Positions 21,801-30,165 are shown, counted from the stretch's first letter. The stretch: 64,000 nucleotides of DNA from Leuctra nigra (GCA_934045905.1 OW203765.1:17423409-17487408); one strand, 5' to 3'. Numbers and translations are program-made. Notes: a model not told the origin generated them from the letters alone.

Positions 21801-24800
21801 GGCTCGGTTTTCCAATCCTCATACTCCTGTTGAATACTTTATCAATATAACATTGCATTGGTTTACATTGAAAAAGCTGCATAGGCACAGAAGAGAAACA
21901 TGTGATACCATTTGTTTCGCACAAAAACAACTTTCTAGATTGTGAAGCTAGGAACTGAATGTTATCGTTGATGTACAGGTTGGTAACTGCCGGCACGATA
22001 GAAGAGAAGATTTACCATCGCCAGATCTTCAAACAGTTCCTCACGAACAAGGTCCTGCGCGATCCTCGCCAACGCCGCTTCTTCAAGACCAACGACCTCT
22101 TCGAGCTGTTCACTCTCAAAGAGGAGGAGGAGGGCGGCTCCACCGAGACGGCGGCCATCTTCGCCGGCACAAACTCAGAAGTCAAGGTCAACATGAACGC
22201 CCGCTCCAAGTACACCGTCTCTCCCAAGAAACCGAAGCCGTCGACATCTTCCGTCGCCTCGACGACCGCCGAGCTGAGGAGGATGAAGAAACTGGCCGAG
22301 AGCGTGAAGGCCGAGAAGAAGGCGCCGGACGACGGGATTCAGTTCTCGCAGTCGAAGGTGGAGCACATGAAGAGGCTGGCACAGATGCTGAGTCAGAAGC
22401 TTGCAAGTTCCTCGGAAACCCAAGAGAAGACAGAAACGCAAACTAAAGAAGAGGCGAAAGATGATACGACTGTGATTTCCGTTGAGGTGAACCTGACCAA
22501 TAATACGACTGAAAATTCTTTGTTAGAAGTAAATAAAAGTGATTGCATTGCCGAAACACAACTTGCCTTAATATCCGAAAATAAATTGTCGGAATTACAG
22601 TGTAACGAACGGACTAGTAAAAGTAGCTCGAGTGATTTGTCGTTGAGTGTTTGCAACAAAGTGGAGGCAAACTCGTCGCGTAACGTCAAGGACAAGGAGT
22701 TGCCGAGGGAGCGGCACAGACACCGGAGTAAGAGCAAGCGGAAGGAGCGGGGAGCTAAGTTCGAGGGGGAGCGGATACCGTATCTGGTGAAGCAGAGAGA
22801 GGCGAAGACTGATAAGCAGCAAGCGATCGAGAAAAGCGGCACGGAAGACGACTATGTGCTGAAGCGGCTGTTCAAGAAGTCAGGTAAGTCTTGGTGAATT
22901 CTAAAGTAGCTACTGAAGATACACACCTGCTAAGATAGCTTTATTATTATTATTATTTTAAACTTGAAGTTGGATGACTGCATTCAATAACAGTTACCTA
23001 AATAGTTTTGTTCCATGTATGCACAGATTTCCAAGAAATTCGTACATGCTTAAAATAATTTTGACCCAAATATTATATTAGCAGATTGCATGCAATCTGA
23101 AAAAGTCACTTCTAGATTTTTTCCAGAATATTGTAGTAAGATTCTACTTTCATAGGGACCTACCAAGTTTAGAATGATTATTGATCAGAAAGTTTTGCAA
23201 AATTTTTGAAAGTGGAAATTGTGATACTAATGATTGATAGAAAATAGGGACGCTCGTTTAAATTATATTTGAGAATAACAGTTTTTATGACAGTTATTTT
23301 AGTTGAGATCTTGCTCAAACACCGATAATTAAATAAGGTATTATTTTTGTTGTGGGATCAATAGTTTTCAAGGAATTAATTTGTTCGTTTTGACAATGGC
23401 ATCACAATATGCTCCATTACCATGGCAGCAAAGTATTTACCATTGTAATTCATTGTTGGGAACTTAGAAATTACAGCACAAACCTGATTCTAGTGACATA
23501 CTTGCCGTTTTTCCTGCCAACATAACATTTGAACATGTTACATTACATTTCTTTTGGGTGATAAGTGTGTAACTGTTTATCATTATTATTTCAGTTGGCA
23601 TTTACATATTACACAATAAAATGTCATGAGACTTCCCTATTGTATTATTTTGTAATGCCAGTGGCAAGTCAAGTAAGACGTGATGTTTGTCGGCAGGTCT
23701 GCACGAGGCTCTCCACCACGACGTGATCGTGGGCGAGGGCGAACCTGATTATGCGCTGGTGGAGGGGGAGGCCAAGCGCGTGGCGCGTGAGGCCGTGCAG
23801 GCGCTCAAGGAGTCCAGGAAGCAGTGCTGGCAAGCGGAGAGCGGAGTGCCGTCGTGGACCGGACAGAGCGGCCATCTCAACAGGAAGCCCAGGTACACTC
23901 GATCTCAAGGTCGTGTGACCAATGGTTAGATGTCGCTAGCTTTTGTATTAGCATTTATCCGGTATCATTATACAAAATAACGTCACATTACAAAATAATT
24001 TCACAAAATTTGTTATTGGCACTTACGAACACCAGGGACTGGAACCCAAAATGAATTTTGGTTTCGGTTCCGATTCCAATTTTTTTATTCGTCGGTTACG
24101 ATTTCTGTTCCTTCAAATTCAGGCTTGTCTTACAGTTAATTTTTTCATTGTTTTCTGGGACTTGCGGGCTGAGAAGATTGTATAACTAAAGGCAAGAAGT
24201 GTCTAACATTAAGAGAATTAGACTCGATCGATCTAGATGAATTATTCTTATTAATACTTTTCCGAGGTTTTAATTCTGGTTTCATTTCGATTCCGGTTTT
24301 AGTCCCTGCTGGAAATTCAATCATTCATTCCAATTTCTTTATTATTATTTACTAGGAAAACGCTCAGTGTAACGCGTTGATGAGCGAGCACGGGTACGTG
24401 CAAATTCTCGAACCGGAAATGCGTACACAACGCACAGAAAACATATACATCCATATGGAATTGATTATGATATCAACTTAAAAGTGTATGCTTTTCATCG
24501 AAACTTTAAAATAGCATCTAAGCACCTGGTTCATAAAGCAAATCAGAATCAATTTTCAATTGGCACTGGAAAACATTCATTTCGATACTTCATTACTGAC
24601 AGATATTAAAAATGTAAATAACTTCATACGTTCTTAACTGATTGGGATGAAATTTTGTAAAATAAGAGACAATATTGGTCTTAATGATCATGCAAAATAT
24701 GAGTTTGATCAGAATTATCGAAGACCGTTTTCATTTTTCAGCCTATCAGGAGATATTTATTTAAATTTTAACCAATGAATCTGAGTAACGCGTTGATGAG

Positions 24801-25595
24801 CGAGCACAGATACGCGCAACACCTCGAACCGAAATTCTGTCTATCGAAAATGTCATTAAAAGCCAATAATTCTAAAATTTCGCCACAGATTTGTATAGAA
24901 ATCTCAAAACATTCCTAAAATATTGGTCCAAATAACCATGCAAAGCTTTAAGTTGATCGATTGAACCTTTATGATTGAACTGTTCCGTGTTAATTTTCAA
25001 AAATCACAGGATCTCCTTTAAAAAATATACCTGAGACCACTCATATGATATAAGTGTGTCTACACAATATCAGATCGACTGTTAAACGGTCATTATCAGT
25101 TTCATTTGCGTTTGAAAGTTTCTGCTCTAACTACCTTGCCTTGAACTGAAGAGTCGAAGTCGCCGTGAATTTGACAGCCAACACGCAAATAGTCCGTAAA
25201 ATGTCAATAACGTTTGGATTTAAACACAGATTAGTATGAAAATTGTCAAAAATGCAGCTAATGTTGGTCCCAACCATCATGCGAAGTTATAAGTTGATCG
25301 TTCAATCGGTTATAGTTTAAATTTCTAAAAACACAGGAAAGATGGTTTTAAATTTTAACCAATGGGAGGATTTGGCTGAAACTTTGTTTGATTGGGTACA
25401 ATGTTGGGGGTAATGACTTGTCAAAATTTCAATGTGATCAAAACAACCAATCGAAAGTTAATTTTTTTTAAATTTGAACCAATCAATGGATTTCAAAAAA
25501 ATTAGGGTCTGCAACAATCAGAAATGTTACGTACATGTGTGCAAAATTTCAGCTCGATCGAAGAAAAACTCTGACCTGTATATCGTCAGTAACAG

Positions 25596-25628
<33 letters not shown>

Positions 25629-26163
25629 AGAGGTCCGTGCCAAAAGAGCCAAAAGGAGACGCTCGCTTCACTCGCTCAATTATTGAAAAAATAGGCAATC
25701 AAGTGCATGAACTGGGAACATTTGTGGATGAAGGTTCAGTTCCTGTTCTAAAATATATATTTGTTTCCACAGCCAAAGGTTTGGCAAGAAAGCGGCTCCC
25801 ACGGCAGCTAAGGAAGCAGAATCAACTCCGTCCGCTTCTCAAGGCTCAGCCGCTATGTCGTCTCAAGAACTGATCGCGCGCATGAGAGAGCGGAACAGAC
25901 TGACCTCCAAGTCCGAACCTTCGGACTCGAACCACGTGAGCGCCGAACACTCCGAGCTCCTCGCCGACATCCGCAACTTCCTCGCATTCGGCGCTGCCCT
26001 CGACAACTCCGCCTCCACGCAAGAGATCCTCGACAAGTTCACTGACAAGCTGCCGCTGGGCATGTCGCCGCTGTTTAAGTGTCTGCTCGAGCAGGTGGCT
26101 GAGTTCCACCGGATGGGCAGCGGGGAGGGGATGTGGAGGCTCAGGGCGGAGTTCAGGTGGTGA
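5848..26163 (+). CDS. ERCC6: DNA excision repair protein ERCC-6 (Cockayne syndrome B), 13 coding exons
   Basis: SWI2/SNF2-family ATPase that recognises stalled RNA polymerase II and starts transcription-coupled nucleotide excision repair in the nucleus. The spliced model has 4,257 nt, in frame, giving about 1,418 residues (human about 1,493). All helicase motifs are visible: Walker A DEMGLGKT (about 494-501, catalytic K500), Ia [16 protein letters not shown] (606-609), [11 protein letters not shown] (633-640), [11 protein letters not shown] (about 819), [13 protein letters not shown] (874-885), [13 protein letters not shown] (904-914). The N-terminus has the conserved VYDQ-leucine segment; the centre is acidic; the C-terminus has basic nuclear-localisation-like tracts and the ubiquitin-binding/winged-helix end (GEGMW). 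The start ATG has context CACAATGG. Phases agree at every junction except the exon 1/2 join, which is uncertain. Identification is very secure. Confidence 0.96.
7003..7505. repeat. CAAGATCTTG palindromic array, left
   Basis: Dozens of AAGATCTTG units separated by 0-4 variable bases (CC, CT, GT, AC, CA). Because the unit is its own reverse complement, the array reads the same on both strands. The spacing is irregular, unlike a head-to-tail satellite. Confidence 0.9.
8375..8460 (+). repeat. tRNA-like SINE head
   Basis: GGTGGCCTACTCGGTAAGAC resembles an A box and GGTTCAAAAC a B box, spaced as in a tRNA with an intervening anticodon-like arm. The copy lies inside the 6990-8831 element. No intact cloverleaf or CCA-adjacent discriminator is evident, so it is a SINE head or tRNA pseudogene. 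Confidence 0.4.
8585..8820. repeat. CAAGATCTTG palindromic array, right
   Basis: The same palindromic unit as at 7003-7505, mostly with CT or no spacer. It abuts the right inverted terminus of the host element. Confidence 0.9.
8985..9310. repeat. GC-rich repeat fragment, unclassified
   Basis: A sharply GC-richer patch within an AT-rich intron. It starts with a potential hairpin (ACCCCACC near 8987 against GGTGGTGGGGT near 9013) and has runs of CCCCC-type sequence. The composition suggests the 5' region of a retroelement. No open frame with recognisable residues was found, so the class is unknown. Confidence 0.3.
9633..9836. mobile_element. PIF/Harbinger-type MITE
   Basis: The ends AGCCCTATTTACAC and AGTCCAATTTACAC (inverted) are flanked on both sides by TTA, the 3-bp target preference of PIF/Harbinger. 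Length 204 bp, no coding capacity. Its right end is only about 58 bases from the first candidate acceptor of ERCC6 exon 2. Confidence 0.6.
9895..10159 (+). CDS. ERCC6: ERCC6 exon 2
   Basis: Encodes the acidic central region ([24 protein letters not shown]). The donor is AGA/GTGAGT after 10159 (phase 1). The acceptor is ambiguous: TTTGCAG before 9895 joins exon 1 in frame (phase 0). The stronger-looking TGATTTCAG before 9921 would need two leftover bases from exon 1, and no good donor supplies them. Confidence 0.75.
10235..10461. mobile_element. Covarying-end MITE, copy A
   Basis: The left end AGGTAGGCACTCAAA pairs with the right end TTTGAGTGCACCTA. The interior shares TTGACAATCAATCCTTGTTA and a GAAATCGGAGATCACC-like tract with the copies at 19050, 43451 and 50203. 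Part of the interior is duplicated (CAATCCTTGACAATCAAT). Confidence 0.6.
10517..10927 (-). mobile_element. 5S-rRNA-derived SINE
   Basis: Read on the minus strand, the head at about 10925-10836 resembles eukaryotic 5S rRNA: CGGTTCTCGTCAGATCACCG, then GAGGTTAAGCAACATTGAGC and TTGGATGGGTGACC, which covers the internal pol III promoter (A box, IE, C box). A GC-richer body of about 270 bp follows, then an A-rich TAATAATAAAAAA tail. This order is that of a 5S-derived (SINE3-type) retroposon rather than a functional 5S gene: the 5' and 3' ends of 5S are degraded. Confidence 0.7.
11239..11398 (+). CDS. ERCC6: ERCC6 exon 3
   Basis: Acceptor TACCACAG, donor AA/GTACGT. Encodes the segment leading into the ATPase core, including a conserved [19 protein letters not shown] stretch that aligns with human FKVPGFLFKKLFKY. 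Phase 1 in, phase 2 out. Confidence 0.92.
11553..11595. mobile_element. 43-bp hairpin MITE with TAA flanks
   Basis: GGCTGCATTTCACCAAG pairs with CTTGGTGAAACGCAGCC around a loop of a few bases, with TAA on both sides (a PIF/Harbinger-type TWA target). It is about as small as a mobile hairpin can be. Confidence 0.5.
12232..12384 (+). CDS. ERCC6: ERCC6 exon 4 (Walker A)
   Basis: Acceptor GGTTGCAG, donor TG/GTAAAG. Encodes [13 protein letters not shown] and the ATP-binding GDEMGLGKT, then [10 protein letters not shown]. Phase 2 in, phase 2 out; the junction codon with exon 5 becomes TGC (Cys522). Confidence 0.93.
12944..13308. mobile_element. TIR element with 9-bp target duplication and tRNA-like core (ERCC6 intron 4)
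   Basis: ACAGATTGT occurs immediately outside both ends (12935-12943 and 13309-13317). The inverted arms are about 55 bp (GACAGCCGGGA and CAGGTTAAAAAAATA appear in both). On the minus strand about 13205-13132 there is a tRNA-like stretch: an A-box-like tract near TTTGGATAGCG and a B box GGTTCGAATCC. A 9-bp duplication fits Mutator-like elements, though I see no transposase. Confidence 0.6.
13368..14184 (+). mobile_element. Helitron/Helentron-like repeat, copy 3 (ERCC6 intron 4)
   Basis: Starts ATTGAGCGAGCGTAGCGAGC and ends with hairpin AACGC..GCGTT then TTTTCCTAGT. Contains a poly-T run and a tract repeated twice around 13455-13510 and 13640-13700 (TCTGAAATTTTGCACACATG). It ends only 61 bases before exon 5, so the exon 5 acceptor tract is squeezed between the element and the exon. 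Confidence 0.6.
14246..14531 (+). CDS. ERCC6: ERCC6 exon 5 (motifs Ia and II)
   Basis: Acceptor TCGCGCAG, donor CAG/GTGAGC. Encodes [18 protein letters not shown] and the Walker B box DEGH followed by KIRNP. Much GC-richer than the intron around it, as for the other ERCC6 catalytic exons. Confidence 0.95.
14914..15111 (+). CDS. ERCC6: ERCC6 exon 6 (motif III)
   Basis: Acceptor ATGTCCAG, donor CAG/GTGACG, phase 0 at both ends. Encodes [18 protein letters not shown] and [20 protein letters not shown], the SNF2 core lobe 1 end. Confidence 0.95.
15847..15963 (+). CDS. ERCC6: ERCC6 exon 7
   Basis: Acceptor TCCACCAG, donor CAG/GTGAGA, phase 0 at both ends. Encodes [17 protein letters not shown], the conserved linker between helicase lobes. 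Confidence 0.95.
16921..18477 (+). pseudogene. Broken transposon-encoded protein, family not recognised
   Basis: The frame opens with [20 protein letters not shown] and is split at SNK by the hAT insertion at 17006-17869. If the insertion and one target copy are disregarded, the same frame continues with [20 protein letters not shown] and soon meets a stop (TGA at about 17961). Further downstream, after frame breaks, come an acidic stretch ([14 protein letters not shown]) and a final segment with [22 protein letters not shown] and [10 protein letters not shown], ending at a TGA at 18475-18477. The WVPG and KWP/WPDK pattern resembles a small beta-barrel domain seen in proteins of several arthropod DNA elements, but I do not recognise the family. 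Confidence 0.5.
17006..17869. mobile_element. Nested hAT-type element
   Basis: Ends TAGAGCCAGTTTTAAATGGT and the exact inverse at the right; GTAATAAG is present on both sides (16998-17005 and 17870-17877), a perfect 8-bp target duplication. The length is 864 bp, with no transposase recognised, so it is non-autonomous. It disrupts the reading frame of the surrounding element and is therefore the younger insertion. Confidence 0.8.
19050..19268. mobile_element. Covarying-end MITE, copy B
   Basis: Left GGTACACTCGACAATTCAT, right its inverse ATGAATTGTCGAGTGTACC. Interior TTGACAATCAATCCTTGTTA and CAGATGATGCCATCAAA as in the other members. It lies 15 bp from the end of the 2.87-kb transposon. Confidence 0.7.
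19643..19856 (+). CDS. ERCC6: ERCC6 exon 8
   Basis: Acceptor ATGTCCAG, donor ACG/GTGGGG, phase 0 in and 1 out. Encodes [23 protein letters not shown] ([14 protein letters not shown]) and SGGPKI, matching the start of helicase lobe 2. Confidence 0.94.
20452..20653 (+). CDS. ERCC6: ERCC6 exon 9 (motif IV)
   Basis: Acceptor TGACGCAG, donor AA/GTAAGA, phase 1 in and 2 out. Encodes [25 protein letters not shown] and [14 protein letters not shown]. Confidence 0.95.
21241..21423 (+). CDS. ERCC6: ERCC6 exon 10 (motifs V and VI)
   Basis: Acceptor TTGTTCAG, donor AG/GTAACA, phase 2 in and out. Encodes [25 protein letters not shown] and [11 protein letters not shown] with the arginine fingers. Confidence 0.96.
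21979..22883 (+). CDS. ERCC6: ERCC6 exon 11
   Basis: Acceptor TGTACAG, donor CAG/GTAAGT, phase 2 in and 1 out. Encodes the conserved [17 protein letters not shown] and [15 protein letters not shown], then a low-complexity, lysine- and serine-rich linker with basic nuclear-localisation-like tracts ([12 protein letters not shown]) and the conserved [11 protein letters not shown] and [12 protein letters not shown]. Confidence 0.94.
23697..23892 (+). CDS. ERCC6: ERCC6 exon 12
   Basis: Acceptor TCGGCAG, donor AG/GTACAC, phase 1 in and 2 out. Encodes [20 protein letters not shown] and [11 protein letters not shown], both matching the human C-terminal region. Confidence 0.93.
24033..24308. mobile_element. 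hAT-like MITE, second member
   Basis: Starts CAGGGACTGGAACC and ends with the inverse AGTCCCTG. Shares GGTTCCG-rich interior with 3618-4024. No clear target duplication. It lies in ERCC6 intron 12. Confidence 0.45.
24351..25682 (-). mobile_element. Helitron/Helentron-like composite copy (ERCC6 intron 12)
   Basis: On the minus strand it starts near ATTGAGCGAGTGAAGCGAGC and ends with the hairpin and CCTAGT. A second end-like tract (GTAACGCGTTGATGAGCGAG) occurs inside near 24786, so two copies seem joined. It ends 90 bases before exon 13. A long A run (about 25595-25627) lies near its 5' end. Confidence 0.55.
25773..26163 (+). CDS. ERCC6: ERCC6 exon 13 and stop
   Basis: Acceptor TTTCCACAG, phase 2. 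Encodes SQRFGKK, a serine/alanine-rich linker, [35 protein letters not shown] and the C-terminal [15 protein letters not shown], ending in TGA at 26161-26163. These match the human ubiquitin-binding/winged-helix end. The stop lies within the first unit of a minisatellite. Confidence 0.95.
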
Positions 26164-26471
26164 ACGTTCCTTACGGACTGCTAATCTACCACAGAGTTCA
26201 GGTGGTGAACGTTCCTTACGGACTGCTAATCTACCACAGAGTTGAGGTGGTTAACGTTCCTTACGGACTGCTAAACTACCACAGAGTTCAGGTGGTTAAC
26301 GTTCCTTACGGACTGCTAAACTACCACAGAGTTCAGGTGGTGAACGTTTCTTACGGACTGCTAAACTACCACAGAGTTCAGGTGGTGAACGTTTCTTACG
26401 GACTGCTAAACCACCACAGAATTCAGGTGGTGAACGTTTCTTACGGACTACTAAACTACCACAGAGTTCAG
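26151..26471 (+). repeat. 45-bp minisatellite starting on the ERCC6 stop codon
   Basis: Seven full 45-bp units start at 26151, 26196, 26241, 26286, 26331, 26376 and 26421, plus a short remnant. Each holds GTTCAGGTGGT and TTACGGACTGCTAA. The first unit encodes the last ERCC6 codons and the TGA; later units lie in the 3' UTR and repeat that TGA where they keep GTGGTGA (some have GTGGTTA). Confidence 0.95.
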
Positions 26472-26630
26472 TTCATGTGTTCCTATAGTTATACCACATT
26501 ATGAATGAGTTTGTCTTTCCATTGCTAATTGTGTACTTCAAAAAGTCACTAATCACATTTCGTCTAGTTCCGAGATAGTAATTGAGACACCTTCTTGGCT
26601 CTGAAGAAACAACTTAATGTATCTTTTTGC

Positions 26631-27173
26631 TAGGGCTGTGCGAGATTGGACTTTTGGAATTCGAGCGAGATCGAGATTTATTTTAAAAAATCGGGCGAGA
26701 TTTTTTGTCCTTTAGATCGAGAATGTTCGAGCAAGATTATTTATTTTTAACCTAAGGGTGGGAAGAATTTTTGCGTGTGTTTTTACGTCCCCATTAACGA
26801 AGTATTTCCACACAATAGCAACATTGTCAACTCAATCTGATGTTGACTCATGGTTTCACTATATATTTCCATTTTGTCAGATCGGAAAATACAAAGAAAA
26901 CTAGAAGAAACTAATAAAACAACACTTCTAAAAATGACGCTGCAATGGCGGCGACAACTGAGGGGTTCAGAAACCAGCCCAGTTCAGAGCTCATTGCGCA
27001 GCAGATACAGCACCGAGCGACCGCCTACTAGCACTTGCGCGTGACGATCTCGTTGGCTCAGTCGATATACTCGAGACTTGAAAATTCGAGAGGGAAATTT
27101 AAACACTCGATCAGGCTCGAGATGGTCTTCAATCTCGATCTCGTCTCGAAATTTCGAGACTTGCACAGCCCTA
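26631..27173. mobile_element. hAT MITE with perfect 8-bp target duplication
   Basis: Ends TAGGGCTGTGCGAGAT and the inverse (TTGCACAGCCCTA). CTTTTTGC occurs at 26623-26630 and 27174-27181. The 543-bp body has GAGATCGAG-type inverted tracts and no transposase. It lies just downstream of ERCC6 and carries the first AATAAA after the ERCC6 stop (26913-26918). Confidence 0.85.
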
Positions 27174-27595
27174 CTTTTTGCAAACTACCTACAGACAGTA
27201 TTTTAATTTGATTAATGCTTACAAAAAAGGAAGGAAAAAGAAATACAGAAATGACACAGGAGCAAAGAACAGGTAGGAGAAAAACAGAAACTAAAATGTA
27301 GGTACTACTATGGTTGTTTAATTTTTGCTGACGAGTGAATTGAATCTGATTTTTTTTGTGGAGTTCTTGTGAATTTTTAACTGAATTTGTTTACCTAATA
27401 TTGCTAGGAGTCAGTGCTTATGTTAGACAATAGTATCAACTATTATTATCATAATTTATTATTAATGACACGACAGTGAGAACTGAATTTTCCCGAAATG
27501 TGAGTTACTGATTTACTGCAGTAGGTAGGTACTAAGCCTTGGAAAAGTTCATGGTACAGGTTTATTTGATTTGAATGCCAAATAAACCTGCAGTA

Positions 27596-27807
27596 CAGTA
27601 CGTTCTACAAGGACCTTTCAGCGCCTGAGGGCAAATGCCAATAAAATGCTGTATACACCTCAGAAATGTGGATTATCTTTGGTCCTCTATTGTTTTGAGG
27701 TGAGGAAGAGGTAGTGTCAGAAAACTAGCCAAAATAAGTGTGGAAAATAGGAATTCTAAAAGGAAAATAGATTTTTCGCTGTTGAAAATTCCTTGTAGAA
27801 CGTACTG
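27596..27807. mobile_element. TA-flanked MITE
   Basis: CAGTACGTTCTACAAGGA at the left is matched inverted at the right, and both ends are bordered by TA, as for Tc1/mariner-type insertions. No coding capacity. Length 212 bp. Confidence 0.6.
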
Positions 27808-28163
27808 TAGGTATCTCATTGTATAGGATATTATCATATTTGTGATTGTCAAAACATGGGTCTTGGTGTGGGCCTCATTCCATTGCATTTTGTACTCAAG
27901 TTTATGTTATTGAACCAAATTTTTATAAATTAGTTTTGTATTATTTATTTTTCTTATAATATTATGATTATGAGTTTGAATAACTATTTGATACCTAACT
28001 GAAGTTGAATGGAAATATACATATTATAAATATATAATTGTTTACACGTGGCATATTGTTATGTAACACATTGAAGACCTAATGTCATTGAAATATTAAA
28101 GAAAATTGATGTAAATTGATGTTGGCATTTCTCTGTCCTACTCCCAATCTCTAGTGATGTGTT

Positions 28164-28427
28164 ATGTTGTTATTACTGACTGTCAGTGATCAAGGTCAAG
28201 AAGCACCGAGTCAAGTGTCAGCTGCTACTGACAGTGCAGATAATGATCCAAAAGCCATGAGGTCTTTGGCAATCAAATCAGGTTTTGTGGTGGTATTTGC
28301 TGTTGGGTTTTTTTTAGGCTATAAAACTAAAGAATGGAGGATATCTTGGTTGAAACGGAAACGTGACAGAATAGCCAGGAATCTTTATGACACCCAGAAA
28401 CAAATTGATGTCTTGTCGAAGTCTTGA
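28164..28427 (+). CDS. Small single-pass membrane protein, possibly a terminal exon
   Basis: The frame gives up to 87 residues. The core is MRSLAIKSGFVVVFAVGFFL (ATG at about 28257), a membrane helix, followed by GYKTKEWRISWLKRKRDRIA and a coil-like YDTQKQIDVLSKS end. The hydrophobic helix with a strongly basic segment after it suggests a mitochondrial or other membrane anchor with a short soluble tail, but I do not recognise the family. A good acceptor (ACTGACTGTCAG, ending about 28187) lies inside the first codons, so the true N-terminus may come from an upstream exon. AATAAA at 28748-28753 could end the transcript. Confidence 0.55.
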   Translation: MLLLLTVSDQGQEAPSQVSAATDSADNDPKAMRSLAIKSGFVVVFAVGFFLGYKTKEWRISWLKRKRDRIARNLYDTQKQIDVLSKS

Positions 28428-28747
28428 CAAGCTATAATAGTGATAATAAATACCTCAGGAGCAGTCACTTGCAATAGTGGACAAGGTAAGCTAGACAATA
28501 TTGGAAATGATGAAGATAATGCCTTCAAATCAACTGAACATAACCTCTTTTCAATTACCTCTCCAAATGATTATACCGCAGTTTATTTTTTTTCAGATTG
28601 CTGTGATGTCCAGGATTTTTATTTAGGGCATTCATGCCATAATTTTGTGCAGAGTGTAGGTAATTCGAGAAAATAAGGAACACGACTGACCTCTGGTGGA
28701 TTCTTTGGTACTACGATAATGGCGGTTGTAAAGGGTTTATTTATGTA

Positions 28748-28753
28748 AATAAA
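28748..28753 (+). promoter_or_regulatory. Possible polyadenylation signal for the small membrane-protein gene
   Basis: AATAAA about 320 bases after the TGA, in an AT-rich tract followed by a GT/T-rich stretch (TTGTTTGTT). Confidence 0.35.
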
Positions 28754-29100
28754 ATTATATAAAATTTGCTTAAGTTGTTTGTTACGGCTGAAAAAGTAAA
28801 CTTGTAACTAAATCTACATTTCATTTGTTTCTCCTTTTCCACTGCCTTGTGGAAACACGAACATCAAAACAAAAAAGTGCATCTAAAAATTTTCCTGCCA
28901 GAAGTGGCTCCATCACGTATCGCTTATTTGTTCGAATTGAAAACTGCTGATGTGTAATAGTAGTACATTGTTACAATTTATCACACGGTTGCTTGTAATA
29001 AAAATCAAAACTTGAAACCTGTGCTTTCTATATACCTAATTGCAAACTTCGTCCCCGAGTAATTGATCACGGTTTGTATTTGGTTGTGCAGGTTGATTGA

Positions 29101-29106
29101 TTTATT
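29101..29106 (-). promoter_or_regulatory. Polyadenylation signal of CFAP20
   Basis: AATAAA on the minus strand, about 70 bases beyond the CFAP20 stop codon, with no intervening gene. Confidence 0.5.
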
Positions 29107-29174
29107 AAAGTGAATTGAGTGCATTTTAATTGATAGAGATAAAACGTGTTCAATTTATAAAAGTAATGTCAGAG

Positions 29175-29480
29175 TTAGACTTTGATCTTATTTTGTATCG
29201 GTAAAAACAGTTTAAATTCTGCTGGAAGTTCGTCTTCGGAATAGAGTCGATCGGAAAAGTACACACGGCGAATCCTGCAGTTGGCATGAATCTGAACGCG
29301 TAACGTCTCGATGTAGTTTGTTCCGTACGCTCGGCGCGTGAAGTCTGCCAGGTTGAACTGTATCTGATTCCAGCCATCATCGAGTCGCATGGGCATGGTG
29401 CAGATGAACGGCTTAACTCTCGTCGTCGACTGGTAATTACTGGCTCGAAATCTGCGACGAACATTCTTGTCGTCCAAAAC
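29175..29480 (-). CDS. CFAP20: CFAP20 exon 2
   Basis: 101 codons plus TAA, beginning [11 protein letters not shown] after acceptor GTTTCCAG. The intron between the exons is 409 bases. Confidence 0.97.
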   Translation of the reverse strand, partial: VLDDKNVRRRFRASNYQSTTRVKPFICTMPMRLDDGWNQIQFNLADFTRRAYGTNYIETLRVQIHANCRIRRVYFSDRLYSEDELPAEFKLFLPIQNKIKV

Positions 29481-30165
29481 CTGGAAACAAACATTGATAA
29501 TAATTGCAATTGGGGGGTCTCGTCAATAAACCAGCTAATTAGTTGGTTTATGCATGCATGCGCTCAATGGTGTGTTTACTTCAACTCCAGACAGTTAAAG
29601 CCTGTGTTATTCCTTTTACTACAATGATTCTTCACCGCATCTAATGTCTAGCTGTCCTAGGTTACCTACCTACTTGTTTGCATTGAAGTTTGACACAAAA
29701 TATGTCACTTAGCTAAACCGGTTAGTTAGATGGTTATCAACGTGGTCCATCAATTATACAATTTCCATACCTTTTTATTGATTTTGCATGACAATAAGCA
29801 AGTATACTAAGTACTATGGCAATGGCTATAAGAACCAGTAGATACCTCCTCTAGGTATAGGTACCTAGTATTGCTCTCTCACTACTTACTTGCACTTCGA
29901 AAGTGAAATATTTCTTTAAATTCTTTATAATCATAACAAGGAATGGCAATTTGATGCCCAGTGTTAGCTTCGCCTCTGCAGGGCACGTAATGTATGTTGT
30001 GGTGACATTTGTGCCCACAAGTTCCAAAACCAGAGATTGAATGTCGTTATCTGTAATTCTCTTGATGTGACCATTACGGACTTTCTTATCCCATATTTGT
30101 AAAGGTTTACTTCCAATACTGTACAGAACCGAGAGAAAACCACTTTGAAATGTATTTTTAAACAT
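29175..30165 (-). CDS. CFAP20: Cilia- and flagella-associated protein 20 (Bug22/GTL3), two exons
   Basis: Axonemal and centriolar protein conserved across ciliated eukaryotes. It belongs to the inner junction of doublet microtubules and affects ciliary beating and tubulin modification. The spliced frame is 193 residues, the same as the human length as I recall it, and nearly identical to it: [60 protein letters not shown], then [40 protein letters not shown] and [15 protein letters not shown]. Start ATG at 30163-30165, stop TAA at 29175-29177. Convergent with the small membrane-protein gene, with about 420 bases between their ends apart from UTRs. Confidence 0.98.
29890..30165 (-). CDS. CFAP20: CFAP20 exon 1
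   Basis: 92 codons, ending FTFEVQ. Donor CAA/GTAAGT immediately after 29890 (minus strand), phase 0. Confidence 0.97.

Noticed and set aside
22175..22842. Minus-strand open frames over ERCC6 exon 11
   Set aside because: Antisense shadows of a long exon with biased codons; no recognisable domain.
29150..29509. Additional minus-strand frame overlapping CFAP20 exon 2
   Set aside because: It is an out-of-frame shadow. The CFAP20 frame matches the conserved protein to its usual length.
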